NCBI GenBank assembly: GCA_002150815.3
Contig: NDFF03000394.1
Coordinates: 1-64,000, forward strand
Reading direction: 5' to 3'
DNA from: Grammothele lineata
Taxonomy: Eukaryota > Basidiomycota > Agaricomycetes > Polyporales > Polyporaceae
Length of the DNA: 64,000 bases
In this document: in pieces, positions 10,857 to 21,325 of the stretch
Layout: every line of letters begins with the position of its first letter
Numbering within the stretch: the stretch's first letter is position 1
Translations under genes and position numbers: made by a program
The notes under the pieces: model-generated
The model's database searches: none
What the model saw: only the letters and a program-made list of their open reading frames with translations
What the model was told of the DNA's origin: nothing

Positions 10857-12060
10857 TGTGGTCTCTTCGTCATCAGCCCGGTCCTCGGAGCTTCATCGCG
10901 GGTAGCAGTCAAGATGCCAGAGGGTTTGTAAAGTCGGTGTGCTGACGAACGAGCGGGTGTCGTTGCTTCGCCATGCCCGTTCGTGCCCGGTTCAAGGTGT
11001 TTCAGACGAACTGGACTGTACTGTTACGGCGAACCGTAGGCGCCGATCAACCCTCCGATGAAGGGGTACCAACTTGGTCGTTGAATTTCACACAGCTTGA
11101 GTCGGTGGTCGCATCAAGACAGCGCATCCGATAGCGTGGGTTTGGTTGGAAGTTCAGCCCCGAGAGGCACGGTGCTTACCAGTACTGCTGTGCTCCCTGA
11201 ACAACCTGGCTCTTCTTACCTTGTCTGGCTTCCAAGACGTCTTGCGATTATTCCCGTTGCCACCATCTGCGTGGATGTTGACCACCTTCTCTCGGGGGCC
11301 GCGAAGAGTGTTGTAATTCCGGCGTGCTGCTTTTGACCAGCCCACGTTTCCAATCTTCACGTCAGTCTCACATGCCAGGCTCAGTTATCCGAAGAGTCCA
11401 CCGGGTTCCAAGATAGCAGCAGCTGACGGCCGCTACGTCCTGGCAGGGGTGCATGAGCGGAGTTGCGCATGTTTTTGGATGCGGCATCCACCGGTCCGCA
11501 TCCGAGTCCGTCCGTGGCCGTGCGCAGCACGAAGCACCGCCTCACCGGCCCGAGTCTAGATTGGGAGAAGAGCGCGCTCCAGACTCTGACATTCGAGACG
11601 CGGAGGAGGCTGCCCAGACACTCTCCTCGGTCCGCCGCGCGCCCAGTGCTAGGGCTGTCGAGCTCACCTTAGCTGTCGAACAATCTAGCGCGTGATGCAA
11701 CAATACAGGTTCCGCCGTCCCAGAGTGGCTCTGGTGTTCTCCAGGTGCGGACATTCCCCGCGGACTCTTGGACCTCGTCTTGTCAATGCGCTGTCGTCCT
11801 GCCGTCCCTGATAGTGCTCGTACAGACACCCCGAAGACTAGGCGCAGGCTCGCCCAGGCGCGACACTTGCCATGACAAAACAGTGGTAAGAAGCTGCAGC
11901 CCTTTAGCCTTGCAACAGAGTATAAAGTCCTCCTGTAGCACGGCAAACGATCTCCACGTCGTTATACGGCTAGCGAATACCTGCATCTCCACCCGCGATA
12001 TCTCAACCTACAACTAATCTCCTAACCTTACCATCTCAGCGTCTCTCGGTGTCTTTCATC
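10857..12060. other. Intergenic between PEX5 and the aldo/keto reductase
   Basis: 1.2 kb without a supportable gene; frames here are short and unlike known families. The right end is the promoter of the reductase and contains a TATA box (separate entry). Confidence 0.5.
11931..11937 (+). promoter_or_regulatory. TATA box of the aldo/keto reductase gene
   Basis: TATAAAG about 125 bp upstream of the ATG at 12061, followed by a C/T-rich stretch that is a likely transcription-start region. Position and sequence fit a fungal core promoter. Confidence 0.5.
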
Positions 12061-13674
12061 ATGACCACTTCCCCGGCAATGTCATCCACCCCAACGCTCA
12101 CGCTCAGGAACGGGGACCGGCTTCCTCAAGTAGGAATGGGCACCTGGAAACACACCGGTCAGAAAGCTACCGATGCCGTCTACACCGGACTCAAAGTTGG
12201 GTACAGGCTCATCGATGGCGCGTGTGGTGCGTGTCCTTTACTAGCTTTCCTCTCGGGCTTGGCCCGTTTGCTGCGTTGCGCTCCCGACACTCGATCCTCC
12301 CACCCTCGCCTTAACCCCACCTTCTCGCCTCCCGCGTCCGATCAATGCGGAGTATAGGCACGAAGTGCGGGCATGGGTGTGTCCGTTGACTGTGTGAGCT
12401 AGCTAGGTAGCGATGTGGGTCGAAACGGGCGTGGTCATATGGCCTACGCCATCGAGTCCAGACCCTGCCTGTCGGGCGCGATCGTCCACTCCCAGTTTAT
12501 TGGAACGTGTCGCGCCCCGGGTAAGAGGTGACAAACTCAAAGTTTTTTTCTCTTTCTTCATCTGTCAGAAGTACACGCAGCTGACCGGCCTCGCGCGGGC
12601 ATCCCAGATTACGGGAATGAACGGGAATGCGGCGAGGGCCTCCGACGGGCGGTTTCGGACGGCATCGTGCGACGCGATGACGTCTGGGTTGTCTCAAAGC
12701 TTTGGAACACATTCCACGCGCGGGCACACGTCCGCGAAGCTGTTGAGCGCTCCCTCGCAGACTGGGGCGTCGACTACTTTGACTTGTACTACGTGCATTT
12801 CCGTAAGTTCTTGCCCCCTGTTAAATTGGGGTAGCGTCGAGCTGACCACACCATCCGCCACATTTCACGCCGCCGCCGCTTCGTTTGCATTCAATAGCAA
12901 TATCATTAGCATACGTGTCTCCGCAGGAACGTTACCCTCCGGGATGGTATCTCGATGGGAAGAGCGAAGTCAAACACGAGCCGGTGCCCCTCCAGGAAAC
13001 GTGGGAAGCACTCGAGGAGCTCGTCGACGCCGGCCTCATTCGCCACCTCGGCGTGTCTAACATGAACAGCGGTTTGCTCATGGATCTTCTCAAGTACGCT
13101 AGGATCAAACCGTCTGTCCTCCAAATCGGTGTGCTTCTCTCTTATCTGTTGTGTTCATCTCGGCGATTCTGACGGAGACACTGGCACCGGCGTATAGAAA
13201 TCCATCCATACAATGTCCAGGAGCGCGCAGTCGCCTACGCGCAGTCTCAGGGGCTCGCTGTTACCGCCTACTCCTCATTTGGGCCGCTTGGGTTCCGGGT
13301 GTTTGCCTCGGCTAAGTCGATGAATGCACAGCTGCTTTTCACCCATCCCACGATCACCGCCGTAGCAGCGGGGCACCCGGGTACAACTGCGGCGCAAGTA
13401 ATCCTGCACTGGGCCATCCAGCGCGGACTTGCTGTGATCCCGAAGGCGGATGCGGAGGTAATGCTATGCGAAAACCTGGCATCTGCGAACGCAGGATTGG
13501 TATTGAGCGATGAGGAGATGGCGAAGATTTCTGGCATGGATTTAGGTTTGAGGTTCAACGATCCTGCTGATGTAAGCTCCCATCTTGCACTCTATCTAAC
13601 GGCTCGATGGGTCCGTTTGCTTATAGGTGATTCTTCATTTTTAGGATTTCGCAGGATGCTACATCTTTTCTTGA
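12061..13674 (+). CDS. Aldo/keto reductase, xylose-reductase type
   Basis: Five exons (12061-12226, 12608-12802, 12898-13128, 13198-13571, 13645-13674) give 331 residues, close to the usual 320-330 of xylose/aldose reductases. The AKR catalytic tetrad is intact: Asp52 (LIDGAC), Tyr57 (DYGNE), Lys86 (VVSKLW) and His119 (YYVHFP). The segment SPQERYPPGWYLDGKSE and the ending RFNDPADFAG are typical of fungal xylose reductases, which convert aldoses such as xylose to polyols in the cytosol. In the coenzyme motif the usual IPKSN....R is IPKADAEVM, so the residues that contact the NADPH 2'-phosphate are replaced. Intron 1 is 381 nt, about seven times the local norm. An upstream GTG would be in frame, but the ATG is the natural start. 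The substrate is inferred from family likeness. Confidence 0.9.
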
Positions 13675-16600
13675 GGTTCCGCGTAGCATGACGGACCGAC
13701 TCGCATGCATCTCCACTCTATTTCAACGCCCCTAACTTTTTGGTTTTGTCATATCAGTCGAAACCTCGCTGCTACATCCCGCCAAACTCTAACAGTGTCG
13801 TACTCTGTAATAAATAGTTTCACAATGATGTAATGCTAGCCCTCGGAAGTCAGCTGGTTCCGCGATATTGGTAGTCTTCCAAGCTTGGACCAGCGTTAGA
13901 ACTCGAGTCTGAGCCAAAATTTCTGGCGTCGCGCACACAGCTGGACCCGTTGCCATCGGTCCCCGAGCGCGAGAGTAGGAGAGCATCTACAACGATTGCC
14001 TAAACGAGCGCTACACTGATCTGCCTTGCGTCACTGCCTTCCGAGGAGGGCCGGACCAAGGCCGGGCGGCCGACGCGTTCGGACAAGTCCCACAATCGTC
14101 CTCAGGCCGCGGCGTCCTCGCGTGCGCTGGCTGTGCCGATGCCCTCGTCGACGCTGTGCAACTCTCACCCACGTCTCCAATGCATCCCGCGCCGACCGGG
14201 CAGTCCATCGTGGTGCGGAAGCGCGCAACAGTCCGGGGTCCGCCGTTGGCACCCCGGCGCGCGGCGCACGCACAAGGCAAAGAAGCGAAACGCCAGGCGC
14301 CCGGTCGTCTGTCGGTATCCGTCGTTCATCGTGTCCATCATCCACCGCGGCGTCGCCTCAGTCATTCGATCGTGTCGGCGTGTCGCTGTACGCGCCACAA
14401 GGTGATCAATATCAAGCCCCGAGGGAGCCTGACATGGCACGCGTTCCTGTGACATCACCCAAGGGGTACTCGCACGCGCGGTGACTTCTTGTCTTGTCTA
14501 CCTGCCAAATTACAAGCCGATGAATGACGTCTCGGGCATTGACGTACACGTATTGGAGTATAGATGGGGACAACAGGAGAAAGGAAACTTGGAAGACGCC
14601 TTCGGGCCGGTCTTGCTTCCGAGCCGTAAGTGAGTAAGTGTGTGCCCTCTCCGTGCACTCGCATCCGTTCAATTCCCGTACATTGACGGGCCCCTCGGAC
14701 GTTCGGAGATGCACCGGCGGCACAGATTAACTCGCGCTGCGACACGATACGCAACTCAAGGATCATGATCGAGAGCAAAAGGCCCATGCCCTGGCTGTGC
14801 CCCAGGACCTCGGCTCTCGTCCCTTCAGGCTTCTGTATACATACCATCCAGTCGGCTATGCGGTGCCACCGAGGTTACAGGACTTCAGTTTGCGATCCTC
14901 AAAGTACGGCACAGCCCTCGATCAATCGGACGTGTCTGAGGTCTCCGGGCCCGACACCCGTCGTCATGCTTCAAGTTCCAAAACGAGTCTTGCACAGACC
15001 AGTCTGAGAACGCGCCTCTGGGATGCATACTCTTCAGAAGCTCTCTATGGAGGTCTCCTCTCATGAGACCCGCTATACGCCGCTGCCGGAGGTACAAGCC
15101 TCCGGATCTTCTGGCCTGTGTACCCCAACGCGCCAACTGTCGGTGCTACGTACGGCTGAAAGGTTCGTGCGCACGAGCCAACGACTCAGCGACAAGCGGA
15201 GGAAGACGTCACGGGGCCCGCTGCTAGCAGCGCGCCCCTACGCCGCTCCGTCGGCTGGGCACGTCGGTGTGTCGTCGTCGTCATCCGTCGCGTTCTCTCG
15301 TAAACATGCAGTGGAGAGGGGCATAGTGAGCCCTACCGGCGCGGAAAGCGCCGTGTAGTATATGCGCCTGCTGCGTACGCAGAGCCCGCCCTGCATGTGG
15401 CTACGCGAGAGGGGCTTAAGCCGTTGCTGCGCGCGGCCGCAATATCCTCGGTGTGGAATCTCGATGCCACAAGGCGCGTTTATTACGCACCTGGCCATGG
15501 CGGGAGGAATCCACACCCGCTGTCTGGAAGAAGTCCTTCGATTATTCTATCAGACATGACAGGCTCAGCGGGGTGGCGACGGCGCCGCGCGGAAGCCCCA
15601 GGTTCCATTATTCCTCCTTTTGTTCTGGGAGAGGATGGCCGTTTGAGTCCATAGCGGGAGATCATTTGTCCTGGACATCTCTTATGTCGTCGGAGCGCGG
15701 GCCGGCGGCCCCGGTCACGGACACGCATCATAGTCTCTCCTCATTCGCTCCCAAGCCCCTGCCTTTTCTGGACACTGAGCCTTGTCGAGCATCTCATTCA
15801 CCACCAAGAACGCGAGTAGCAGATTTCAAGACCCGAGAGCAGATGCGGAGGGCCTGTGGGGACCCCGGAACCATCAATGCTCTCTCGAAGTCCGACGACA
15901 CGTGCTCGCGGAAAGTCTTAGAGCGGCCTGTGGATGCGAGCACGGTTCAACCGGGGAAAAGGAGCTTTTAGGGGAAACGTCTTTGGCAGGCAAGTTCGAT
16001 TCTGCCACTCACCGCCGGGCGCGACCGTCGAGAGGGCCTAAGTAGTAAGCACCGTCGCGCACGTACGGTCTGGAGCCTTGACTCGCACTCCGTACGTATG
16101 CCAATGACGGGCCAAGCCTTCGTATACGAGTAAGTACTCTTCTCACAGAGCGGGCCGAAAAGTCGGCCGCCGTGCCGCGTTGCAACCGATGGGTGCTTTG
16201 TAGACTAGCTTTGAAAGCAGGTAACCTCTATTTGTCAACCGATTGAGCAGTGCACAGCGACAAGGCGCAATCGCGCACGAGAAATATCCGCCGTACATCC
16301 CATCTCGAATTCGAATTCCGGCCGCCCATGAGAGATTGTTGGCGATCTGCTCGAGCGTATGCCTCCATACTGGATCGCGCGCACAATCCGGCACTTCCGG
16401 GCCCAAGAGCTCCGAGTGGCACCCTGGTCTCGACGCGGCGTCATGCCGCGAGGAGATGCGCTCGCGCTGTGGGCGCGCGGGCGAGCGTATCCTCGGTCCT
16501 GACTGCAGGAAGAGGAGCTGCTCGCGAGGCACCGCGCGCGGCACCGTGGCCGCGTTATCAGTGTAAATGGGGGAAGGCAAATTCGAATTCAGTGGCGGTT

Positions 16601-19600
16601 ATAACGTTAGCGCACCGCTTCTGCCCACCCCGCGCGAGCGCGGCGTGGGCGCGGGTGGGCGTCGCGGCGGCAAGGGGCCCACTGGAAGGGAGAGGAGGCG
16701 TCTGGGGTGCTTGTGTTGACGTCAGGGAGAATTTCCGGCCGGTCGGAGAACATCTGAGTGAATGGTCTTCAGTGTGTTCCGGGGATGGGCGGGTGTGCGG
16801 GCGCGAGCGGGCAGATGCGCCTGTTGACGTAGAGAAATATTCTGAGAAACGTGCATTCGGAGGGCCTGGGGTCCATCGTCACTACTTGGGAAAACGTCGT
16901 GGATGGGGTTGCCAAAGATAGCAGCTGTAGTACGCCCGTCTCTTCGATCGTGCGCCTCGCTCTGCAACTGTCGTCAGAAGGAAACGGCGGCGAACCCAAG
17001 CTTGAAAAAGAAATGGGCTGAGGAAACTTCCTCGTAGGTGGAGAGCGTTTCTATTTTCGGGCACGTTGGGTGCGTTCAGCCAGGGCCCGAAGGCGACAAG
17101 GTGGTGCGGCCGCGGAGTTGCGTGAAAGCGTGGAGGGCATGCCGGCCGACATGCGCGGGTAATGGTGTGGCGGCCCTCCTTTAGAGGGCGCGGGTGTCTA
17201 AGGCAAGACGGGGGGTTATAATGAATACGGCTTATATTTGACATGGACAGCGGCAGGCCAAGCAGACGAGACATGCCGGCGGCCTGAGGATGCACGGTGC
17301 GACGTCTGAGGCGCCATCTGCGCTGTCACGTCAAAGTCCACCATGAGGAAAGCCCACCATGAGGTGTAAGCGCCATGATTGGAGAAGAAAGTGCAGAGGG
17401 CGGATGGAGGGTGGCCCGCGGTCACCCGCTCACCTCAAGTTGCCCCGGACCATTACATCGTCCGTGACAGGCTTGAAGATGGCACTGGGACGGTGGCATC
17501 CCGCTGTCGACCCCATGATTCATCTCCCCTCGTGCCCCCGGCACCTGCGCAGGCTGACAGCACTTGCAACGACACACCTTCTCGTGGCCAATGTAGTTGG
17601 TGCTCACCAGCGCAGCAGCGACAGAAGTTAGAACCACGGCGAGCTGTGCCAGTGGCAGCGCCACTGGGAGAAAACGTCCGGAGGGGTGCCTCCTGCTGAG
17701 TCAGCGACGGGTCAGATACGAGGCGCCTGCCCACGGTCTTGGTATGGAGGACGGAGCGGGGCAGCACAGCGCACCCGCAGCGGAGGGCGCTTCCCATCCC
17801 CGACACCGCAATCCCTCCGTGCTGTGCTTGGGATCGGCCCTCCGCCCCGCGGGCCTCAGGGCCCTGTCATCCCGCCCTAAGTTCGCCCACCAGCCAGCCT
17901 CGCCCTGCCCGCCCCCAGTCGCGACGTGCGCGCTCGCGTTCTTGCGCGCGCAGCGTTGCGCGCCGCCAACCTACGTGGCCCGCTCTCGTTGCGCTCTCGC
18001 GTCGCTCCCTGGCACCCGTGGCACCCGCCGCGCCCACCGCCGCAGGCGCGTGACGTCCTTCCTGCCGTCATACGCCCGCCCCTGCCCGCCTTGGCCCGCC
18101 AGCTGCCACGCGGATCGAGCAGCGTCGAGCCGCTCGAGCCGCCTCAACTCACCCCCGTCCGTGCCAGTGTGGACGCGTCGCGCGGCCTCGCCGCCGCCGT
18201 CTCCTCAAACTTCTAGCTATACGAGATCCGAGGGGGGCTTCTCTCGCCGCCGTCTCGCGCCCGCGCCCGGTTGTTTTATTTTCCAGTCCTGCGCATGCGC
18301 ATGCGCTGCGGCCGACGCGTGCGCAAGCGACCGGACGAGCGGCGCGCGGGGTGACGTTTTCCTCTGCTTCCTTTCGGAGTTCGAACGTCGGTCGCGACCG
18401 TACGCCCAGCGTCTCCCTGCGCCAACATATCCGGAGCGGATGTGGGTGTATTGGTAGTACTAGGAGGCCCCACCGCTTCCCCCGGAGGTAAAGTGGCGAG
18501 ACGTCGCGCGCGCGCGCGCGCGTCGACGAGGCGTGCATCGGAGCTATCCGCTAGCGCCGCGGCCCTAGTTGCGCAATTACTTGCCAGTGACTGGCAGAGT
18601 GCGGACCGCTGTCGCGCCTGTCCGAGTCGCGTCGGGTTACGCGGACGTCAGGCAGGAGAGGACGCGACCTCGAAGCAAACACGAGCCTCCTGGAACCCCC
18701 TCGCGCTCGCCCACTGAGGCCAAGCCACACCGAGGAACTGAGTCAGAGCTGACCGAACGCTGACCGCAAACACGCGCGCCTACGGGGATACTCGCCCGGC
18801 CGCCCAGGGTCTGCCTGTGCATGCGGAGAGCGGAGAGCGGGGAGCGGGAGGCCTGGTAGTGCTCACTGAATAACGAAGGTTGATATGTACCGGGAATGTG
18901 TATGTCGTACGTGCGCGCAGCCGCCCACACACGGATCCGGTCGCACGCGCGCCGCTCTTCGGCCCCTGCCCCTACATGCTATAGGTAGCAGTAGCATTAT
19001 GCGGTGCTAAGTTAATTGCTGTGCTGAGTAAATCGCGTGTGGGGCGGACGTGGAATTAGAGCAGCACCAAGCACGGCGGCGCTCTACCGGCCGTGGCCCA
19101 CAGGCGAGCCTTCTCTGTCACCAATATCGGTGGCTCTGTCAGAGGCGGCTTCTGCCCGGGCCCGGGCACGCTGTAACCGGTGCGCGCGCGAACGGGTGGG
19201 AGCGTGGAGAGAAGGAAGGGAAAGGGCGGCCACAGGCCCATGTACGTGAGGCTATCTGGCTAACATATCACGCCGAGGTGCCACATCTGCCACCACCCAT
19301 CCGTCAACCACCATGACGCGGATGACGACGGATGAGAACACGGATAGAAGGGCGGAAAAGTGGAGAACACGAAGAAAGCGACGATGAGCATTAGGACAAT
19401 TAATTTACTTGAGAAAAGTGGCACTACAGGTGTACATGATGACGGACGGCTTGCGTGAGACAGACTGGGAAAGACATTGACAAAGAACTCGAGGCACAAA
19501 CCCGGAGTCGGTCGGGTATCACGGCGCGGACTGCGAACGGACACGAACCCGACTGGGGACAGAAGGAACAGACAGCAGATAGCAGACAGCGCACGACACC

Positions 19601-19879
19601 GCTCTCACATCCGCTTCCATACCCCGCACGTCTGACACAGCCCCGACACGAGGCTACACCAGCCGCCACGGCGACATCCCGCCCTATCTCACTTCACATC
19701 TCGCATCTCGACTTGCCCCAAACTCGCCCATATTGGGGGTGAGAGGCTTCCCGGCCCCGATAACATTCGATGGCGGGGGCGGTTGTGCGGGATGGAGAAC
19801 CGTTCGGAGCGTGTTGCTTGCTGATGGTGCTTGGATACAACTGACAGTACGTCGAGCCGTGGCTGGCAGGGAAGCACTA
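13675..19879. other. Large convergent intergenic region, no supportable gene
   Basis: About 6.2 kb between two genes that converge on it. Open frames exist on both strands, especially in the very GC-rich part (about 17.6-18.6 kb). Their products are Arg/Pro/Ala/Ser-rich and overlap each other in several frames, which is what high GC produces by chance. I found no splice-linked conserved domain, transposon coding sequence, terminal repeats or tRNA. Notable are an alternating CG tract at 18505-18522 and a short tandem GCGCAT-type run near 18293-18312. A lineage-specific gene, non-coding RNA or decayed element cannot be excluded. Confidence 0.5.
18505..18522. repeat. Alternating (CG)9 tract
   Basis: An uninterrupted run of CG dinucleotides flanked by near-inverted GACGT/CGTCGAC arms. 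Such alternating purine-pyrimidine tracts can adopt Z-DNA and are rare in genomes that methylate CpG. Confidence 0.85.
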
Positions 19880-21325
19880 TCACCTCGCCGATGTCGAGGT
19901 ACGGTTCGGAGACCGGCGCGCGGACCGTTCTGTCGCTGACCGCTCCGTCGAGTTGCTCCCGTTCTCCCATTCATCCTCCTGAGGGCTCAACCGGTTCGCG
20001 ATGTTGGCCGCCTCCGTAGCCTGACGGCATTCGGCGCCCCCGTCTGAACGCACTGTAAGAGAGGAAGTCAGTCATGCTAGTTAGGCACACCGATGATTAC
20101 CGATCGGGGGGATGTGAACGTACGATGACGCTGTGGGAAAACACGACTGTGATCAGCCCCGGCCCAAAGACAAGTTGACATCCTAGCATGGGACACTCAC
20201 ATTGAGCGCGTCCAGGCGGCTGAACGTTTTCCCACATCCCTGGCAGACGTTTGATTGCGACCTCGACGTATGTAGCGCCTGGTGTCTCCTACAGGGATGG
20301 CGAGTTTGCAGCGATCAGCGATCAAAAGCAGTGTCCCTCATTCCAATAGGCTTACTCACTTGCAATCGTGCTGGCGCGCGAAGCCCTTATTGCAACCTGG
20401 CCACTCACACTGGAATGGCCGTTCCGCGGTGTGCGAGCGGAGATGTCCTACATGATCGGAAACGAAGAGCGGGCGCGGACATGTGGGTGTATGCGCGGCG
20501 ATGGGGCAAGGGAAGAGGAAGATGGGGAATGCGGAGGTAGAAGAACAAAAATGAAGGTGAGCGGCGGGCGCGCGAACACACAGGGTAGGCAGACGCACCT
20601 CTCAGATTGAAACGCCGCGTGAAGGTGCTACCACAGCCAGGGACAGGGCAGACGAAATTGGCTTCGTTTCTCCGACGACTCGCGCTTGCGGCTTGCGTCG
20701 CGCTTGTCGTGACCTGCTGCTTCTCAACTTGCATGATGGGCGGGAGGCGCGGCATGGAGCCGCCTTGGGGGAACGAGTTCGCGATAACCGAAGATGACCG
20801 TGCGCGGGTGCCGGGTGCGATGTTGGAAGATGACTGGATGGGGGGAAGCTGCTGGGAGTGTGCGTAGAGGAGAGCCGCCTGCGGCGCATGCGCGTCATCG
20901 CTGGAGCGGCGACCGGGAGGAGATGAAGAAAACGGCGCCGAGGTCATCGGGGAACCCGCAAGGGACGAAGGGGGCGGGAGCTGCTGCTGCCCGGACGCGA
21001 GAGGAGGCAGGCCCCAATTGACGGCATGTGTGCGGAATTGGGGACTCGCGGGAGTCTGATAGGTGCCACGGCTGGAGGATGCGTGATTTGGAGCTGGAGG
21101 TGGATGGGAGTAGTATCCGTGTGGGGACTGGGTGCGGTCGAGGGGCTCAGAGGGGCCTGAGTGGTCAGAGCGAAGCTGGGCTTGGGGCGCGTTTGGGGGA
21201 TGGTCGGGGGACGGCATGAGAGGGTTGTACTCTGCCGGGGCGTACTGGTATGGGTGGAGGGCGCGGAACGGGGGACCAGAAGGCGGAGACATGGCTGGAA
21301 GGCGGTAGGCGGCGTCTACCTGCAT
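19880..21325 (-). CDS. C2H2 zinc-finger transcription factor
   Basis: Five exons (21325-20599, 20447-20360, 20288-20201, 20130-20124, 20052-19880) keep phase and give 360 residues. The first about 210 residues are a disordered Pro/Ser/Gln-rich region. Three zinc fingers follow. Finger 1 is C-x4-C-x12-H-x3-H (CPVPGC...HLRSH). Finger 2 has the same spacing (CEWPGC...HQALH). Finger 3, CQGCGKTFSRLDALNRH, continues LRSDGGAEC, so its fourth ligand may be Cys. This RLDALNRHLRS ending recurs in basidiomycete C2H2 regulators. Exon 4 is only 7 nt; reading through the following intron would give a stop after about 18 codons. The role is presumably DNA binding in the nucleus; targets are unknown. The start is the first ATG of exon 1 (MQVDAAYRLP); an upstream coding exon is possible. 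Confidence 0.85.

Noticed and set aside
14026..14484. Overlapping frames hinting at a basic protein in the desert
   Set aside because: Three frames are open at once and products are Arg-rich; no conserved motif supports any of them.
15980..16020. tRNA-like T-arm (AAGTTCGATTC flanked by GGCAG/CTGCC)
   Set aside because: The loop would be 11 nt and no acceptor, D or anticodon arm can be built around it.
17597..18457. 286-codon plus-strand frame in the GC-rich desert
   Set aside because: Arg/Pro/Ser/Ala-dominated product, overlapped by other long frames in several phases; explained by very high GC. No motif.
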